Source: Coriaria nepalensis (taxonomy: Eukaryota > Streptophyta > Magnoliopsida > Cucurbitales > Coriariaceae). Taken from it: 64,000 bases of DNA. The position numbers were made by a program, and so were the translations under genes. The DNA lies in assembly GCA_027186245.1 (NCBI GenBank), contig CP114482.1, forward strand, positions 23,765,209 through 23,829,208, read 5' to 3'. Positions 1 to 13,659 of the stretch are shown one piece after another (within the stretch, counting starts at the first letter, position 1; every line of letters starts with the position of its first letter). The notes beneath the pieces were generated by a model that had not been told where the DNA came from, did not search any database, and saw only the letters and a program-made list of their open reading frames with translations.

Positions 1-2
1 TC

Positions 3-144
3 CGTTTGAATTGATTTCGTATGATTTATTGACTAAAAGTGACTCAATGACATGATTTTAAGCCTATACAAATGCATAGTTGCCTTCAAAAGATCTATTG
101 CAAATTATAAACGAAAGTCGTGGTTCAAGTGCAAAAATAGATTT
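3..144 (+). repeat. Exemplar monomer A (142 bp)
   Basis: First complete A monomer, taken to start at CGTTTGAATTGATTTCG. Class A is recognised by TTTATTGACTAAAAGTGACTC just before the core, by CTATACAAATGCATAG after it, and by the end GGTTCAAGTGCAAAAATAG. It is the only class where the core is preceded by GT, which creates TGACTCA once per higher-order unit. In domain II most A copies carry GACTCAAAGACAAG and GTATAG instead. This copy has ATAAACGAAAG where most have ATGCACGAAAG. The boundary was chosen at the CG-containing dyad between monomers and is arbitrary in a circularly permuted repeat. Confidence 0.9.
39..47 (+). promoter_or_regulatory. TGACTCA motif, once per tetramer (exemplar)
   Basis: In class A the core is preceded by AAAAGT, producing TGACTCA, the consensus site of bZIP factors of the GCN4/AP-1 type. 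Classes B, C and D have AGACTCA instead. The motif therefore recurs about every 569 bp and survives in the domain II A form (GTGACTCAAAGACAAG). A 7-bp match in a repeat can be chance that was then amplified; function is not shown. Confidence 0.3.
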
Positions 145-284
145 CGTTCAAATTGCTTTGAAATGTTTAATTACTAGAAGAGACTCAATGACATGATTTC
201 AAGGCTAAACAATGGATAATTTGCTTGATTAGATCGATTGCAATTTATGCACAAAAGTCTCGTCTAAAGAGCGAAAATAGAATT
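145..284 (+). repeat. Exemplar monomer B (140 bp)
   Basis: First complete B monomer. Class B is marked by TTTAATTACTAGAAGAGACTC before the core, GATTTCAAGGCTAAACAATGG after it, and AAAAGTCTCGTTTAAAGAGCG near the end. This copy has TGATTAGATCGATTG and CGTCTAAAGAG variants. In domain II class B splits into at least four subtypes, told apart by ACTTGAATAG, AGTTGAATAGATCGATC, ACTTGAAGAG or ACTTGAAAAG and by TATGCACAAAAG, TATGCGCAACAG or TATGGACAAAAG. Confidence 0.9.
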
Positions 285-300
285 CGTTCGAATTGGTTTC
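279..300. other. Monomer-border dyad and EcoRI site (exemplar)
   Basis: At the B/C border the sequence AATTCGTTCGAATT has inverted 6-bp arms around TT and is preceded by G, giving a GAATTC site. The C/D border has the related AATTCTTTCGAATT, again with GAATTC. A/B (ATTTCGTTCGAATT) and most D/A borders keep a weaker dyad without the site. So each tetramer has about two EcoRI sites roughly 144 bp apart, and dyads recur at monomer borders. Any protein-binding or cruciform role is inference. Confidence 0.6.
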
Positions 301-428
301 AAATGATTTGATGACTAGAAGAGACTCAATGACATGATTTTAAGACAAAAAAGATTCATAATTGCCTTCAATGGTGGAATTGGAAGTTCTGAACGAAAGT
401 CGTGTTTGAAGTGCGAAAAAATATAATT
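285..428 (+). repeat. Exemplar monomer C (144 bp)
   Basis: First complete C monomer and the longest class. It is marked by CAAATGATTTGATGACTAG before the core, by AGATTCATAATTGCC or AGATGCATAGTTGCC after it, by TTGAATTGGAAGTTCTGAAC, and by an A-tract GCGAAAAAATA at its end. The A-tract recurs once per tetramer and could cause phased DNA bending, which is inference. In domain II the pre-core segment is often GACCACAAG or GACAACAAG. The extra bases relative to A, B and D lie mostly in the TTGAATTGGAAG and A-tract parts. Confidence 0.9.
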
Positions 429-570
429 CTTTCGAATTACTTTTAATTGATTAAATGACTAGAAAAGACTCAATGACATTATTTTAAGGCTAAACAAACA
501 CAGAATTGCTTTCAATATATCAACTGCAAGTTTTGCATAAAAGTCATGTTTGAAATGCGAAAATAGAATT
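429..570 (+). repeat. Exemplar monomer D (142 bp)
   Basis: First complete D monomer. Class D starts CTTTCGAATTACTTTTAATTG in domain I and CTTTCGACTTACTTTTAATTG in domain II. It continues AATGACTAGAGAAGACTC before the core, GGCTAAACAAACGCATAATTG after it, and ends TTTGCACAAAAGTCGTGTTTG. This copy has AGAAAAGACTC, ACACAGAATTG and GCATAAAAGTCATG variants. The next A begins at 571, so the first full tetramer is 568 bp. Confidence 0.9.
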
Positions 571-3500
571 CGTTTGAATTGAATTCGTATGATTTATTGA
601 CTAAAAGTGACTCAATGACATGATCTTAAGGCTATACAAGTGCATAGTTTCCTTCAAAAGATCCATTGCAAGTTATGCATGAAAGTCGTGGTTCAAGTGC
701 AAAAATAGATTTCGTTCAAATTGCTTTGAAAAGTTTAACTACTAGAAGAGACTCAATGACATAATTTCAAGGCTAAACAATGGATAATTTGCTTGAATAG
801 GTCAATTGCAAGTTATGCACAAAAGTCTCGTTTAAAGAGCGAAAATAGAATTCGTTCGAATTGGTTTCAAATGATTTGATGACTAGAAGAGACTCAATGA
901 CATGATTTTAAGGCTAAAAAGATGCATAGTTTCCCTCAATGGTTGAATTGGAAGTTCTGAACCAAAGTCGTGTTTGAAGTTCGAAAAAATATAATTCTTT
1001 CGAATTACTTTTAATTGATTTAATAACTAGAGAAGACTTAACGACATGATTTTAAGGTTAAACAAACGCATAATTGCCTTCAATATATCAACTGCAAGTT
1101 TTGCACAAAAGTCGGGTTTTAAATGTGGAAATAGAATTCATTTGAGTTGATTTTGTATGGTTTATTGACTAAAAGTGACTCAATGACATGATTTTAAGGC
1201 TATACAAATGCATAGTTGCCTTCAAAAGATCAATTGCAAATTATGCACGAAAGTCCTGGTTCAGGTGCGAAAATAGATTTCGTTCAAATTGCTTTGAAAT
1301 GATTCAATTACCAGAAGAGACTCAATGACATGATTTCGAGGCTAAACAATGGGTAATTTACTTGAATAGATCAATCGCAAGTTATGCACAAAAGTCTCGT
1401 TTAAAGAGCGAAAATAGAATTCGTTCGAATTGCTTCCAAATGATTTGATGAGTACAAGAGACTCAATGACATGATTTAAAGGCTAAAAAGATTCATAATT
1501 GCCTTCAATGGTTGAATTTGAAGTTTTGAACGAAAGTCGTGTTTGAGGTGTGAAAAAATAAAATTCTTTCGAATTACTTTTAATTGATTTAATGACTAGA
1601 GAAGACACAATGACATGATTTTAAGGCTAAACAAACGCATAATTGCCATCGATATATCAACTGCAAGTTTTGCATAAAAGTCGTGTTTGAAATGCGAAAA
1701 TAGAATTCGTTTGAATTGATTTCGTATGATTTATTGACTAAAAGTGACTCAATGACATGATTTTAAGGCTATACAAATGCATAGTTGCCTTCAAAAGATC
1801 AATTGCAAATTATGCACGAAAGTCATGGTTCAAGTGCGAAAATAGATTTCATTCAAATTGCTTTGAAATGATTTAATTACTAGAAGAGACTCAATGACAT
1901 GATTTCAAGGCTCAACAGTGGATAATTTGCTTGAATAGATCAATTGCAAGTTATGCACAAAAGTCTTGTTTGAGGAGCGAAAATAGAATTCGTTCTAATT
2001 GGTTTTAAATTATTTGATGCCTAGAAGAGACTCAATGACATGATTTTAAAGCTAAAAAGATGCATAGTTGCCTTCAATGGTTGAATTGGAAGTTCTGAAC
2101 GAAAGTCGTGTTTTAAGTGCGAAAAAATAGAATTCTTTCGAATTACTTTTAATTGATTTAATGACTAGAGAAGACTCAATGACATGATTTTAAAGCTAAA
2201 CAAAGGCATATTTTCCTTCACTATATCAATTGCATGTTTTGCACAAAAGTCGTGTTTGAAATGCGGAAATAGAATTTGTTTGAATTGATTTCGTATGATT
2301 TATTGACTAAAAGTGACTCAATGCCATGATTTTAAGGCAATACAAATGCACAGTTGCCTTCAAAAGATCAATTGCAAATTATGCACGAAAGTCATGGTTC
2401 AAGTGCGAAAATAGATTTCGTTCAAATTTCTTTGTAATGATTTAATTACTAGAAGAGACTCAATGACATGATTTCAAGGCTCAACAATGGGTAATTTACT
2501 TGAATAGATCAATCGCAAGTTATGCACAAAAGTCTCGTTTAAAGAGCGAAAATAGAATTCGTTCGAATTGCTTTCAAATGATTTGATTGACTAGAAGAGA
2601 CTCAATGACATGATTTGAAGGCTAAAAAGATTCATAATTGCCTTCAATGGTTGAATTTGAAGTTTTGAACGAAATTCGTGTTTGAAGTGCGAAAAAATAT
2701 AATTCTTTCGAATTACTTTTAATTGATTTATTGACTAGAGAAGACTCAATGACATGATTTTAAGGCTAAACAAACGCATAATTGCCTTCAATATATCAAT
2801 TGCATGTTTTGCACAAAAGTTGTGTTTAAAATGTGAAAATAGAATTTGTTTGAATTGATTTCGTATGATTTAGTGACTAAAAGTGGCTCAATGACCTGAT
2901 TTTAAGCCTATACAAATGCATAGTTGCCTTCAAAAGATCAATTGCAAATTATGCACGAAAGTCCTGGTTCAGGTGCGAAAATAGATTTCGTTCAAATTGC
3001 TGGGAAATGATTTAATCACTAGAAGAGACTCAATGACATGATTTCAAGGCTAAACAATGGATAATTTGCTTGATTAGATCGATTGCAATTTATGCACAAA
3101 AGTCTCGTTTGAAAAGCGAAAATAGAATTCGTTCGAATTGGTTTCAAATGATTTGATGACTAGAAGAGACTCAATGACATGATTTTAAGGCAAAAAAGAT
3201 TCTTAATTGCCTTCAATGGTTGAATTTGAAGTTTTGAACGAAAACCGTGTTTGAAGTGTGAAAAAATAGAATTCTTTCGAATTACTTTTAATTGATTTAA
3301 TGACTAGAGAAGACTCAAGACATAATTTTAAGGCTAAACAAACGCATAATTGCCTTCAATATATCAACTGCAAGTTTTGCACAAAAGTCGTGTTTGAATT
3401 GCAGAAATAGAATCCGTTTGAATTGATTTCGTATGATTTATTGACTAAAAGTGACTCAATGCCATGATTTTAAGGCAATACAAATGCACAATTGCCTTCA

Positions 3501-3844
3501 AAAAATCAATTGCAAATTATGCACGAAAGTCATGGTTCAAATGCGAAAATAGATTTCGTTCAAATTGCTTTGAAATGATTTAATTACTAGAAGAGACTCA
3601 ATGACATGATTTCAAGGCTGAACAGTGGGTAATTTACTTGAATAGATCAATCGCAACTTATGAACAAAAGCCTCGTTTAAAGAGCGAAAATAGAATTCGT
3701 TCGAATTGGTTTCAAATGATTTGATGACTAGAAGAGACTCAATAACTTGATTTTATTGCTAAAAAGCTGCATAGTTGCCGTCAGTAGTTGAATTGGAAGT
3801 TCTGAACGAAAGTCGTGTTTTAAGTGCGAAAAAATAGAATTCTC

Positions 3845-5068
3845 TCGAATTACTTTTAATTGATTTAATGACTAGAGAAGACTCAATGACATGATTTTAA
3901 GGCTAAACAAACGCATATTTGCCTTCAATATATAAATTTTATGTTTTGCACAAAAGTCATGTTTGAAATGCGGAAATAGAATTTGTTTGAATTGATTTCG
4001 TATGATTTATTGACTAAAAGTGACTCAATGACATGATTTTAAGGCTATACAAATGCATAGTTGCCTTCAAAAGATCAATTGCAAATTATGCACGAAAGTC
4101 ATGGTTCAAGTGCGAAAATAGATTTCGTTCAAATTTCTTTGCAATGATTTAATTACTAGAAGAGACTCAATGACATGATTTCAAGGCTCAACAATGGGTA
4201 ATTTACTTGAATAGATCAATCGCAAGTTATGCACAAAAGTCTCGTTTAAAGAGCGAAAATAAAATTCGTTCGAATTGCTTTCAAATGATTTGATTGACTA
4301 GAAGAGACTCAATGACATGATTTGAAGGCTAAAAAGATTCATAATTGCCTTCAATGGTTGAATTTGAAGTTTTGAACGAAATTCGTGTTTGAAGTGCGAA
4401 AAAATATAATTCTTTCGAATTACTTTTAATTGATTTATTGAATAGAGAAGACTCAATGACATGATTTTAAGGCTAAACAAACGCATAATTGCCTTCAATA
4501 TATCAACTGCAAGTTTTGCACAAAAATCGTGTTTGAATTGCAGAAATAGAATTTGTTTGAATTGATTTCGTATGATTTATTGACTAAAAGTGACTCAATG
4601 CCATGATTTTAAGGCAATACAAATGCACAGTTGCCTTCAAAAAATCAATTGCAAATTATGCACGAAAGTCATGGTTCAAATGCGAAAATAGATTTCGTTC
4701 AAATTGCTTTGAAATGATTTAATTACTAGAAGAGACTCAATGACATGATTTCAAGGCTGAACAGTAGGTAATTTACTTGAATAGATCAATCGCAAGTTAT
4801 GAACAAAAGCCTCGTTTAAAGACCGAAAATAGAATTCGTTCGAATTGGTTTCAAATGATTTGATGACTAGAAGAGACTCAATAACTTGATTTTATTGCTA
4901 AAAAGATGCATAGTTGCCGTCAGTAGTTGAATTGGAAGTTCTGAACGAAAGTCGTGTTTTAAGTGCGAAAAAATAGAATTCTTTCGAATTACTTTTAATT
5001 GATTTAATGACTAGAGAAGACTCAATGACATGATTTTAAGGCTAAACAAACGCATATTTGCCTTCAAT
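3845..5068 (+). repeat. Local duplication, offset 2,847 bp, copy 1
   Basis: About 1.2 kb (roughly two tetramers) that matches 6,692-7,915. Shared rare variants include AATTTTATGTTTTGC, CAATAACTTGATTTTATTGC and GAACGAAATTCG. Scattered differences exist, for instance AAAATTCG against AGAATTCG near 4,261. The offset equals five tetramers. Ends are approximate. Confidence 0.6.
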
Positions 5069-5099
5069 ATATCAACTGCAAGTTTTGCACAAAAGTCGT

Positions 5100-6980
5100 G
5101 TTTGAATTGCAGAAATAGAATTTGTTTGAATTGATTTCGTATGATTTATTGACTAAAAGTGACTCAATGCCATGGTTTTAAGGCAATACAAATGCACAGT
5201 TGCCTTCTAAAATTCAATTGCAAATTATGCACGAAAGTCATGGTTCAAATGCGAAAATAGATTTCGTTCAAATTGTTTTGAAATGATTTAATTACTAGAA
5301 GAGACTCAATGACATGATTTCAAGGCTGAACAGTGGGTAATTTACTTGAATAGATCAATCGCAAGTTATGAACAAAAGCCTCGTTTAAAGACCGAAAATA
5401 GAATTCGTTCGAATTGGTTTCAAATGATTTGATGACTAGAAGAGACTCAATAACTTGATTTTATTGCTAAAAAGATGCATAGTTGCCGTCAGTAGTTGAA
5501 TTGGAAGTTCTGAACGAAAGTCGTGTTTTAAGTGCGAAAAAATAGAATTCTTTCGAATTACTTTTAATTGATTTAATGACTAGAGAAGACTCAATGACAT
5601 GATTTTAAGGCTAAACAAACGCATATTTGCCTTCAATATATCAATTGCATGTTTTGCACAAAAGTCGTGTTTGAAATGCGGAAATAGAATTTGTTTGAAT
5701 TGATTTCGTATGATTTATTGACTAAAAGTGACTCAATGACATGATTTTAAGGCTATACAAATGCATAGTTGCCTTCAAAAGATCAATGGCAAATTATGCA
5801 CGAAAGTCATGGTTCAAGTGCGAAAATGGATTTCGTTCAAATTGCTTTGCAATTATTTAATTACTAGAGGAGACTCAATGACATGATTTCAAGGCTAAAC
5901 AGTGGGTAATTTACTTGAATAGATCAATCGCAAAGTATGCACAAAAGTCTCGTTTAAAGAGCGAAAATAGAATTCGTTCGAATTGCTTTCAAATGACTTG
6001 ATTTACTAGAAGAGACTCAATGACATGATTTGAAGGCTAAAAAGATTCATAATTGCCTTCAATGGTTGAATTTGAAGTTTTGAACGAAAGTCGTGTTTGA
6101 AGTGTGAAAAAATATACTTCTTTCGAATTACTTTTAATTGATTTAATGACTAGAGAAGACTAAATGACATGATTTAAAGGCTAAACAAACGCATAATTGC
6201 TTTCAATATATCAATTGCAAGTTTTGCACAAAAGTCGGGTTTGAAATGCGGAAATGGAATTCGTTTGAATTGATTTCGTATGATTTACCGACTAAAAGTG
6301 ACTCAATGACATGATTTTAAGGCTATACAAATGCATAGTTGCCTTCAAAAGATCCATTGCAAATTATGCATGAAAGTCGTGGTTGAAGTGCGAAAATAGA
6401 TTTCGTTCGAATTGCTTTGAAGTGATTTAATTACTAGAAGAGACTCAATGACATAATTTCAAGGCTAAACAATGGATAATTTGCTTGAATAGATCAATTG
6501 CAAGTTATGCACAAAAGTCTCGTTTAAAGAGCGAAAATAAAATTCGGTCGCATTGCTTTCAAATGATTTGATGACTAGAAGAGACTCAATGACATAATTT
6601 TAAAGCTAAAAAGATGCATAGTTGCCTTCAGTGGTTGAATTGGAAGTTCTGAACGAAAGTCGTGTTTTAAGTGCGAAAAAATAGAATTCTTTCGAATTAC
6701 TTTTAATTGATTTAATGACTAGAGAAGACTCAATGACATGATTTTAAGGCTAAACAAACGCATATTTGCCTTCAACATATAAATTTTATGTTTTGCACAA
6801 AAGTCATGTTTGAAATGCGGAAATAGAATTTGTTTGAATTGATTTCGTATGATTTATTGACTAAAAGTGACTCAATGACATGATTTTAAGGCTATACAAA
6901 TGCATAGTTGCCTTCAAAAGATCAATTGCAAATTATGCACGAAAGTCATGGTTCAAGTGCGAAAATGGATTTCGTTCAAA
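5100..6980 (+). repeat. Local duplication, offset 2,278 bp, copy 1
   Basis: About 1.9 kb matching 7,378-9,258 at an offset of four tetramers. Shared markers are AAAATGGATTTCG, GCAATTATTTAATTAC, TAGAGGAGACTC, ATATACTTC and TTTACCGACTAAAAG. The match breaks near 6,982, where this copy has CAAATTTCTTTGC and the other CAAATTGCTTCGC. Ends are approximate. Confidence 0.6.
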
Positions 6981-7915
6981 TTTCTTTGCAATGATTTAAT
7001 TACTAGAAGAGACTCAATGACATGATTTCAAGGCTCAACAATGGGTAATTTACTTGAATAGATCAATCGCAAGTTATGCACAAAAGTCTCGTTTAAAGAG
7101 CGAAAATAGAATTCGTTCGAATTGCTTTCAAATGATTTGATTGACTAGAAGAGACTCAATGACATGATTTGAAGGCTAAAAAGATTCATAATTGCCTTCA
7201 ATGGTTGAATTTGAAGTTTTGAACGAAATTCGTGTTTGAAGTGCGAAAAAATATAATTCTTTCGAATTACTTTTAATTGATTTATTGACTAGAGAAGACT
7301 CAATGACATGATTTTAAGGCTAAACAAACGCATAATTGCCTTCAATATATCAACTGCAAGTTTTGCACAAAAGTCGTGTTTGAATTGCAGAAATAGAATC
7401 CGTTTGAATTGATTTCGTATGATTTATTGACTAAAATTGACTCAATGCCATGATTTTAAGGCAATACAAATGCACAGTTGCCTTCAAAAAATCAATTGCA
7501 AATTATGCACGAAAGTCATGGTTCAAATGTGAAAATAGATTTCGTTCAAAATGCTTTGAAATGATTTAATTACTAGAAGAGACTCAATGACATAATTTCA
7601 AGGCTGAACAGTGGGTAATTTACTTGAATAGATCAATCCCAACTTATGAACAAAAGCCTCGTTTAAAGAGCGAAAATAGAATTCGTTCGAATTGGTTTCA
7701 AATGATTTGATGACTAGAAGAGACTCAATAACTTGATTTTATTGCTAAAAAGATGCATAGTTGCCGTCAGTAGTTGAATTGGAAGTTCTGAACGAAAGTC
7801 GTGTTTTAAGTGCGAAAAAATAGAATTCTTTCGAATTACTTTTAATTGATTTAATGACTAGAGAAGACTCAATGACATGATTTTAAGGCTAAACAAACGC
7901 ATATTTGCCTTCAAT
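6692..7915 (+). repeat. Local duplication, offset 2,847 bp, copy 2
   Basis: Second copy of the block at 3,845-5,068, with the same rare variants in the same order. It lies partly inside the 2,278-bp-offset pair, so the duplications overlap and happened in sequence. Ends are approximate. Confidence 0.6.
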
Positions 7916-9258
7916 ATATCAATTGCATGTTTTGCACAAAAGTCGTGTTTGAAATGCGGAAATAAAATTTGTTTGAATTGATTTCGTATGATTTATTGAC
8001 TAAAAGTGACTCAATGACATGATTTTAAGGCTATACAAATGCATAGTTTCCTTCAAAAGATCAATGGCAAATTATGCACGAAAGTCATGGTTCAAGTGCG
8101 AAAATGGATTTCGTTCAAATTGCTTTGCAATTATTTAATTACTAGAGGAGACTCAATGACATGATTTCAGGGCTAAACAGTGGGTAATATACTTGAATAG
8201 ATCAATCGCAAAGTATGCACAAAAGTCTCGTTTAAAGAGCGAAAATAGAATTCGTTCGAATTGCTTTCAAATGACTTGATTTACTAGAAGAGACTCAATG
8301 ACATGATTTGAAGGCTACAAAGATTCATAATTGCCTTCAATGGTTGAATTTGAAGTTTTGAACGAAAGTCGTGTTTGAAATGTGAAAAAATATACTTCTT
8401 TCGAATTACTTTTAATTGATTTAATGACTAGAGAAGACTCAATGACATGATTTAAAGGCTAAACAAACGCATAATTGCTTTCAATATATCAATTGCAAGT
8501 TTTACACAAAAGTCGGGTTTGAAATGCGGAAATGGAATTCGTTTGAATTGATTTCGTATGATTTACCGACTAAAAGTGACTCAATGACATGATTTTAAGG
8601 CTATACAAATGCATAGTTGCCTTCAAAAGATCCATTGCAAATTATGCATGAAAGTCGTGGTTGAAGTGCGAAAATAGATTTCGTTCGAATTGCTTTGAAG
8701 TGATTTACTTACCAGAAGAGACTCAATGACATAATTTCAAGGCTAAACAATGGATAATTTGCTTGAATAGATCAATTGCAAGTTATGCACAAAAGTCTCG
8801 TTTAAAGAGCGAAAATAAAATTCGTTCGCATTGCTTTCAAATGATTTGATGACTAGAAGAGACTCAATGACATAATTTTAAAGCTAAAAAGATGCATAGT
8901 TGCCTTCAGTGGTTGAATTGGAAGTTCTGAACGAAAGTCGTGTTTTAAGTGCGAAAAAATAGAATTCTTTCGAATTACTTTTAATTGATTTAATGACTAG
9001 AGAAGACTCAATGACATGATTTTAAGGCTAAACAAACGCATATTTGCCTTTAATATATAAATTTTATGTTTTGCACAAAAGTCGTGTTTGAAATGCGGAA
9101 ATAGAATTTGTTTGAATTGATTTCGTATGATTTATTGACTAAAAGTGACTCAATGACATGATTTTAAGGCTATACAAATGCGAAGTTGCCTTCAAAAGAT
9201 CAATGGCAAATTATGCACGAAAGTCATGGTTCAAGTGCGAAAATGGATTTCGTTCAAA
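7378..9258 (+). repeat. Local duplication, offset 2,278 bp, copy 2
   Basis: Second copy of 5,100-6,980, with some substitutions (for example TTTCAGGGCTAAAC near 8,165 and TTTACACAAAAG near 8,500). Similar marker sets recur again near 9,240 and 18,900, so this subtype is spread through domain I. Confidence 0.6.
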
Positions 9259-12200
9259 TTGCTTCGCAATTATTTAATTACTAGAGGAGACTCAATGACA
9301 TGATTTCAAGGCTAAACAGTCGGTAATTTACTTGAATAGATCAATCGCAAAGTATGCACAAAAGTCTCGTTTAAAGAGCGAAAATAGAATTCATTCGAAT
9401 TGCTTTCAAATGACTTGATTTACTAGAAGAGACTCAATGACATGATTTGAAGGCTAAAAAGATTCATAATTGCCTTCAATGGTTGAATTTGAAGTTTTGA
9501 ACGAAAGTCGTGTTTGAAGTGTGAAAAAATATACTTCTTTCGAATTACTTTTAATTGATTTAATGACTAGAGAAGACTCAATGACATGATTTTAAGGCTA
9601 AACAAAAGCATAATTGCCTTCAATAGATCAATTACATGTTTTGCACAAAAGTCGTGTTTGAAATGCGGAAATAGAATTCATTTGAATTGATTTCGTATGA
9701 TTTATTGACTAAAAGTGACTCAATGCCATGATTTTAAGGCAATACAAATGCACAGTTGCCTTGAAAAAATCAATTGCAAATTATGCACGAAAGTCATGGT
9801 TCAAATGCGAAAATAGATTTCGTTCAAATTGCTTTGAAATGATTTAATTACTAGAAGAGACTCAATGACATGATTTCAAGGATGAACATTGGGTAATTTA
9901 CTTGAATAGATCAATCGCAAGTTATGAACAAAAGCCTCGTTTAAAGAGCGAAAATAGAATTCGTTCGAATTGGTTTCAAATGATTTGATGACTAGAAGAG
10001 ACTCAATAACTTGATTTTATTGCTAAAAAGATGCATAGTTGCCGTCAGTAGTTGAATTGGAAGTTCTGAACGAAAGTCGTGTTTAAAGTGCGAAAAAATT
10101 GAATTCTTTCGACTTACTTTTAATTGATTTAATGACTAGAGAAGACTCAATGACATTATTTTAAGGCTAAACAAACGCATAATTGCCTTCAATAGATCAA
10201 TTGGATGCTTTGCACAAAAGTCGTGTTTGAAATGCGGAAATAGAATTTGTTTGAATTGATTTCGTATGATTTAGTGACTAAAAGTGGCTCAATGACCTGA
10301 TTTTAAGGCTATACAAATGCATAGTTGCCTTCAAAACATCCATTGCAAATTATGCACGAAAGTCATGGTTCAAATGTGAAAATAGATTTCATTCAAATTG
10401 CTTTGAAATGATTTAATTACTAGAAGAGACTCAATGACATGATTTCAAGGCTCAACAATGGGTAGTTTACTTGAATAGATCAATCGCAAGTTATGCACAA
10501 AAGTCTCGTTTAAAGAGCGAAAATAGAATTCGTTCGAATTGCTTTCAAATGATTTGATTGACTAGAAGAGACTCAATGACATGATTTGAAGGCTAAAAAG
10601 ATTCATAATTGCCTTCAATGGTTGAATTTGAAGTTTTGAACGAAAACCGTGTTTGAAGTGCGAAAAAATATAATTCTTTCGAATTACTTTTAATTGATTT
10701 AATGACTAGAGAAGACTCAATGACATTATCTTAAGGCTAAACAAACGCATAATTGCCTTCAATATATCAACTGCAAGTTTTGCATAAAAGTCGTGTTTGA
10801 AATGCGAAAATAGAATTCGTTTGAATCGATTTCGTATGATTTACCGACTAAAAGTGACTCAATGACATGATTTTAAGGCAATACAAATGCATAGTTGCCT
10901 TCAAAAGATCCATTGCAAATTATGCATGAAAGTCGTGGTTGAAGTGCGAAAATAGATTTCGTTCGAATTGCTTTGAAGTGATTTAATTACTAGAAGAGAC
11001 TCAATGACATAATTTCAAGGCTAAACAATGGATAATTTGCTTGAATAGATCAATTGCAAGTTATGCACGAAAGTCTCGTTTAAAGAGCCAAAATAGAATT
11101 CTTTCGAATTGCTTTCAAATGATTTGATGACCACAAGAGACTCGATGACATGATTTTAAAGCTAAAAAGATGCATAGTTGCCTTCAATGGTTGAATTGGA
11201 AGTTCTGAACGAAAGTCGTGTTTTAAGTGCGAAAAAATAGAATTCTTTCGAATTACTTTTAATTGATTTAATGACTAGAGAAGACTCAATGACATGATTT
11301 TAAAGCTAAACAAACGCATATTTTCCTTCACTATATCAATTGCATGTTTTGCACAAAAGTCGTGTTTGAAATGCGGAAATAGAATTTGTTTGAATTGATT
11401 TCGTATGATTTATTGACTAAAAGTGACTCAATGACATGATTTTAAGGCTATACAAATGCATAGTTGCCTTCAAAAGATCAATGGCAAATTATGCACGAAA
11501 GTCATGGTTCAAGTGCGAAAATAGATTTTGTTCAAATTGCTTTGTAATGATTTAATTACCAGAAGAGACTCAATGACATGATTTCAAGGCTAAACAGTGG
11601 GTAATTTACTTGAATAGATCAATCGCAAGTTATGCACAAAAGTCTCGTTTAAAGAGCAAAAATAGAATTCGTTCGAATTGCTTCGAAATGATTTGATGAC
11701 TAGAAGAGACTCAATGACATGATTTTAAGGCTAAAAAGATGCATAGTTGCCTTCAATGGTTGAATTGGAAGTTCTGAACGAAAGTCGTGTTTGAAGTGCG
11801 AAAAAATATAATTCTTTCGAATTACTTTTAATTGATTTAATACTAGAGAAGACTCAATGACATGATTTTAAGGCTAAAAAAACGCATAATTGCCTTCAAT
11901 AGATCAATTGCATGTTTTGCACAAAAGTTGTGTTTAAAATGCGAAAATAGAATTTGTTTGAATTGATTTCGTATGATTTAGTGACTAAAAGTGGCTCAAT
12001 GACCTGATTTTAAGGCTATACAAATGCATAGTTGCCTTCAAAAGATCCATTGCAAATTATGCACGAAAGTCATGGTTCAAATGCGAAAATTGATTTCGTT
12101 TAAATTGCTTTGAAATGATTTAATTAATAGAAGAGACTCAATGACATGATTTCAAGGCTAAACAATGGGTAATTTACTTGAATAGATCAATCGCAAAGTA

Positions 12201-13020
12201 TGCACAAAAGTCTCATTTAAAGAGCGAAAATAGAATTCGTTCGAATTGCTTTCAAATGATTTGATTGACTAGAAGAGACTCAATGACATGATTTGAAGGC
12301 TAAAAAGATTCATAATTGCCTTCAATGGTTGAATTGGAAGTTTTGAACGAAAGTCGTGTTTGAAGTGTGAAAAAATATAATTCTTTCGAATTACTTTTAA
12401 TTGATTTAATGACTAGAGAAGACTCAACGACATGATTTTAAGGCTAAACCAACGCATAATTGCCATCAATATATCAACTGCAAGTTTTGCGCAAAATTCG
12501 TGTTTGAATTGCAGAAATAGAATCCGTTTGAATTGATTTCGTATGATTTATTGACTAAAAGTGACTCAATGACATCATTTTAAGGCTATACAAATGCATA
12601 GTTGCCATCAAAACATCTATTGCAAATTATAAACGAAAGTCGTGGTTCAAGTGCAAAAATAGATTTCGTTCAAATTGCTTTGAAATGTTTAATTACTAGA
12701 AGAGATTCAATGACATGATTTCAAGGCTAAACAATGGATAATTTGCTTGAATAGATCAATTGCAAGTTATGCACAAAAGTCTCGTTTGAAGAGCGAAAAT
12801 AGAATTCGTTCGAATTGCTTCCGAATGATTTGATGCCTAGAAGAGACTCAATGACATGATTTTAAGGCTAAAAAGATGCATAGTTGCCTTCAATGGTGGA
12901 GTTGGAAGTTCTGAACGAAAGTCATGTTTGAAGTGCGAAAAAATATAATTCGTTTGAATTACTTTTAATTGATTAAATAACTAGAGAAGACTCAATGACA
13001 TGATTTTAAGGCTAAACAAA

Positions 13021-13659
13021 CGCATAATTGCCTTCAATATATCAACTGCAAGTTTTGCACAAAATTTTTGTTTGAATTGCAGAAATAGAATCCGTTTGAA
13101 TTGATTTCGTATGATTTATTGACTAAAAGTGACTCAATGACATCATTTTAAGGCTATACAAATGCCTAGTTGCCTTCAAAAGATCCATTGCAAATTATGC
13201 ATGAAAGTCGTGGTTGAAGTGCGAAAATAGATTTCGTTCAAATTACTTTGAAGTGATTTAATTACTAGAAGAGACTCAATGACATAATTTCAAGGCTAAA
13301 CAATGGATAATTGGCTTGAATAGATCAATTGCAAGTTATGCAGAAAAGTCTCGTTTAAAGAGCGAAAATAAAATTCGGTCGCATTGCTTTCAAATGATTT
13401 GATGACTAGAAGAGACTCAATGACATGATTTTAAGGCTAAAAAGATGCATAGTTGCCTTCAATGGTGGAATTGGAAGTTCTGAACGAAAGTCATGTTTGA
13501 AGTGCGAAAAAATATAATTCGTTTGAATTACTTTTAATTGATTAAATAACTAGAGAAGACTCAATGACATGATTTTAAGGCTAAACAAACGCATAATTGC
13601 CTTCAATATATCAACTGCAAGTTTTGCACAAAATTTTTGTTTGAATTGCAGAAATAGAA
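13021..13659 (+). repeat. Recent single-tetramer duplication junction (569-bp offset)
   Basis: The rare D variant AAAATTTTTGTTTGAATTGCAG occurs at about 13,061 and again 569 bp later near 13,630, with the same following A start (GAATCCGTTTG and GACATCATTTTAAGG). This is a one-unit copy event in domain I. The A monomers that follow differ, one having ATGCCTAG and the other AAAACGTCTATTG, so only part of the tetramer is shared. Confidence 0.55.

Noticed and set aside
2580..2600. GATTGACTAGAAG insertion in C monomers as a separate monomer class
   Set aside because: The two-base insertion recurs in many domain I C copies, but the rest is ordinary C. It is a subtype, not a fifth class.
4298..4498. 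66-residue minus-strand open frame
   Set aside because: Satellite translation across a C/D pair with the same 48-residue internal period; neighbouring copies are broken by stops, so there is no sign of selection on the frame.
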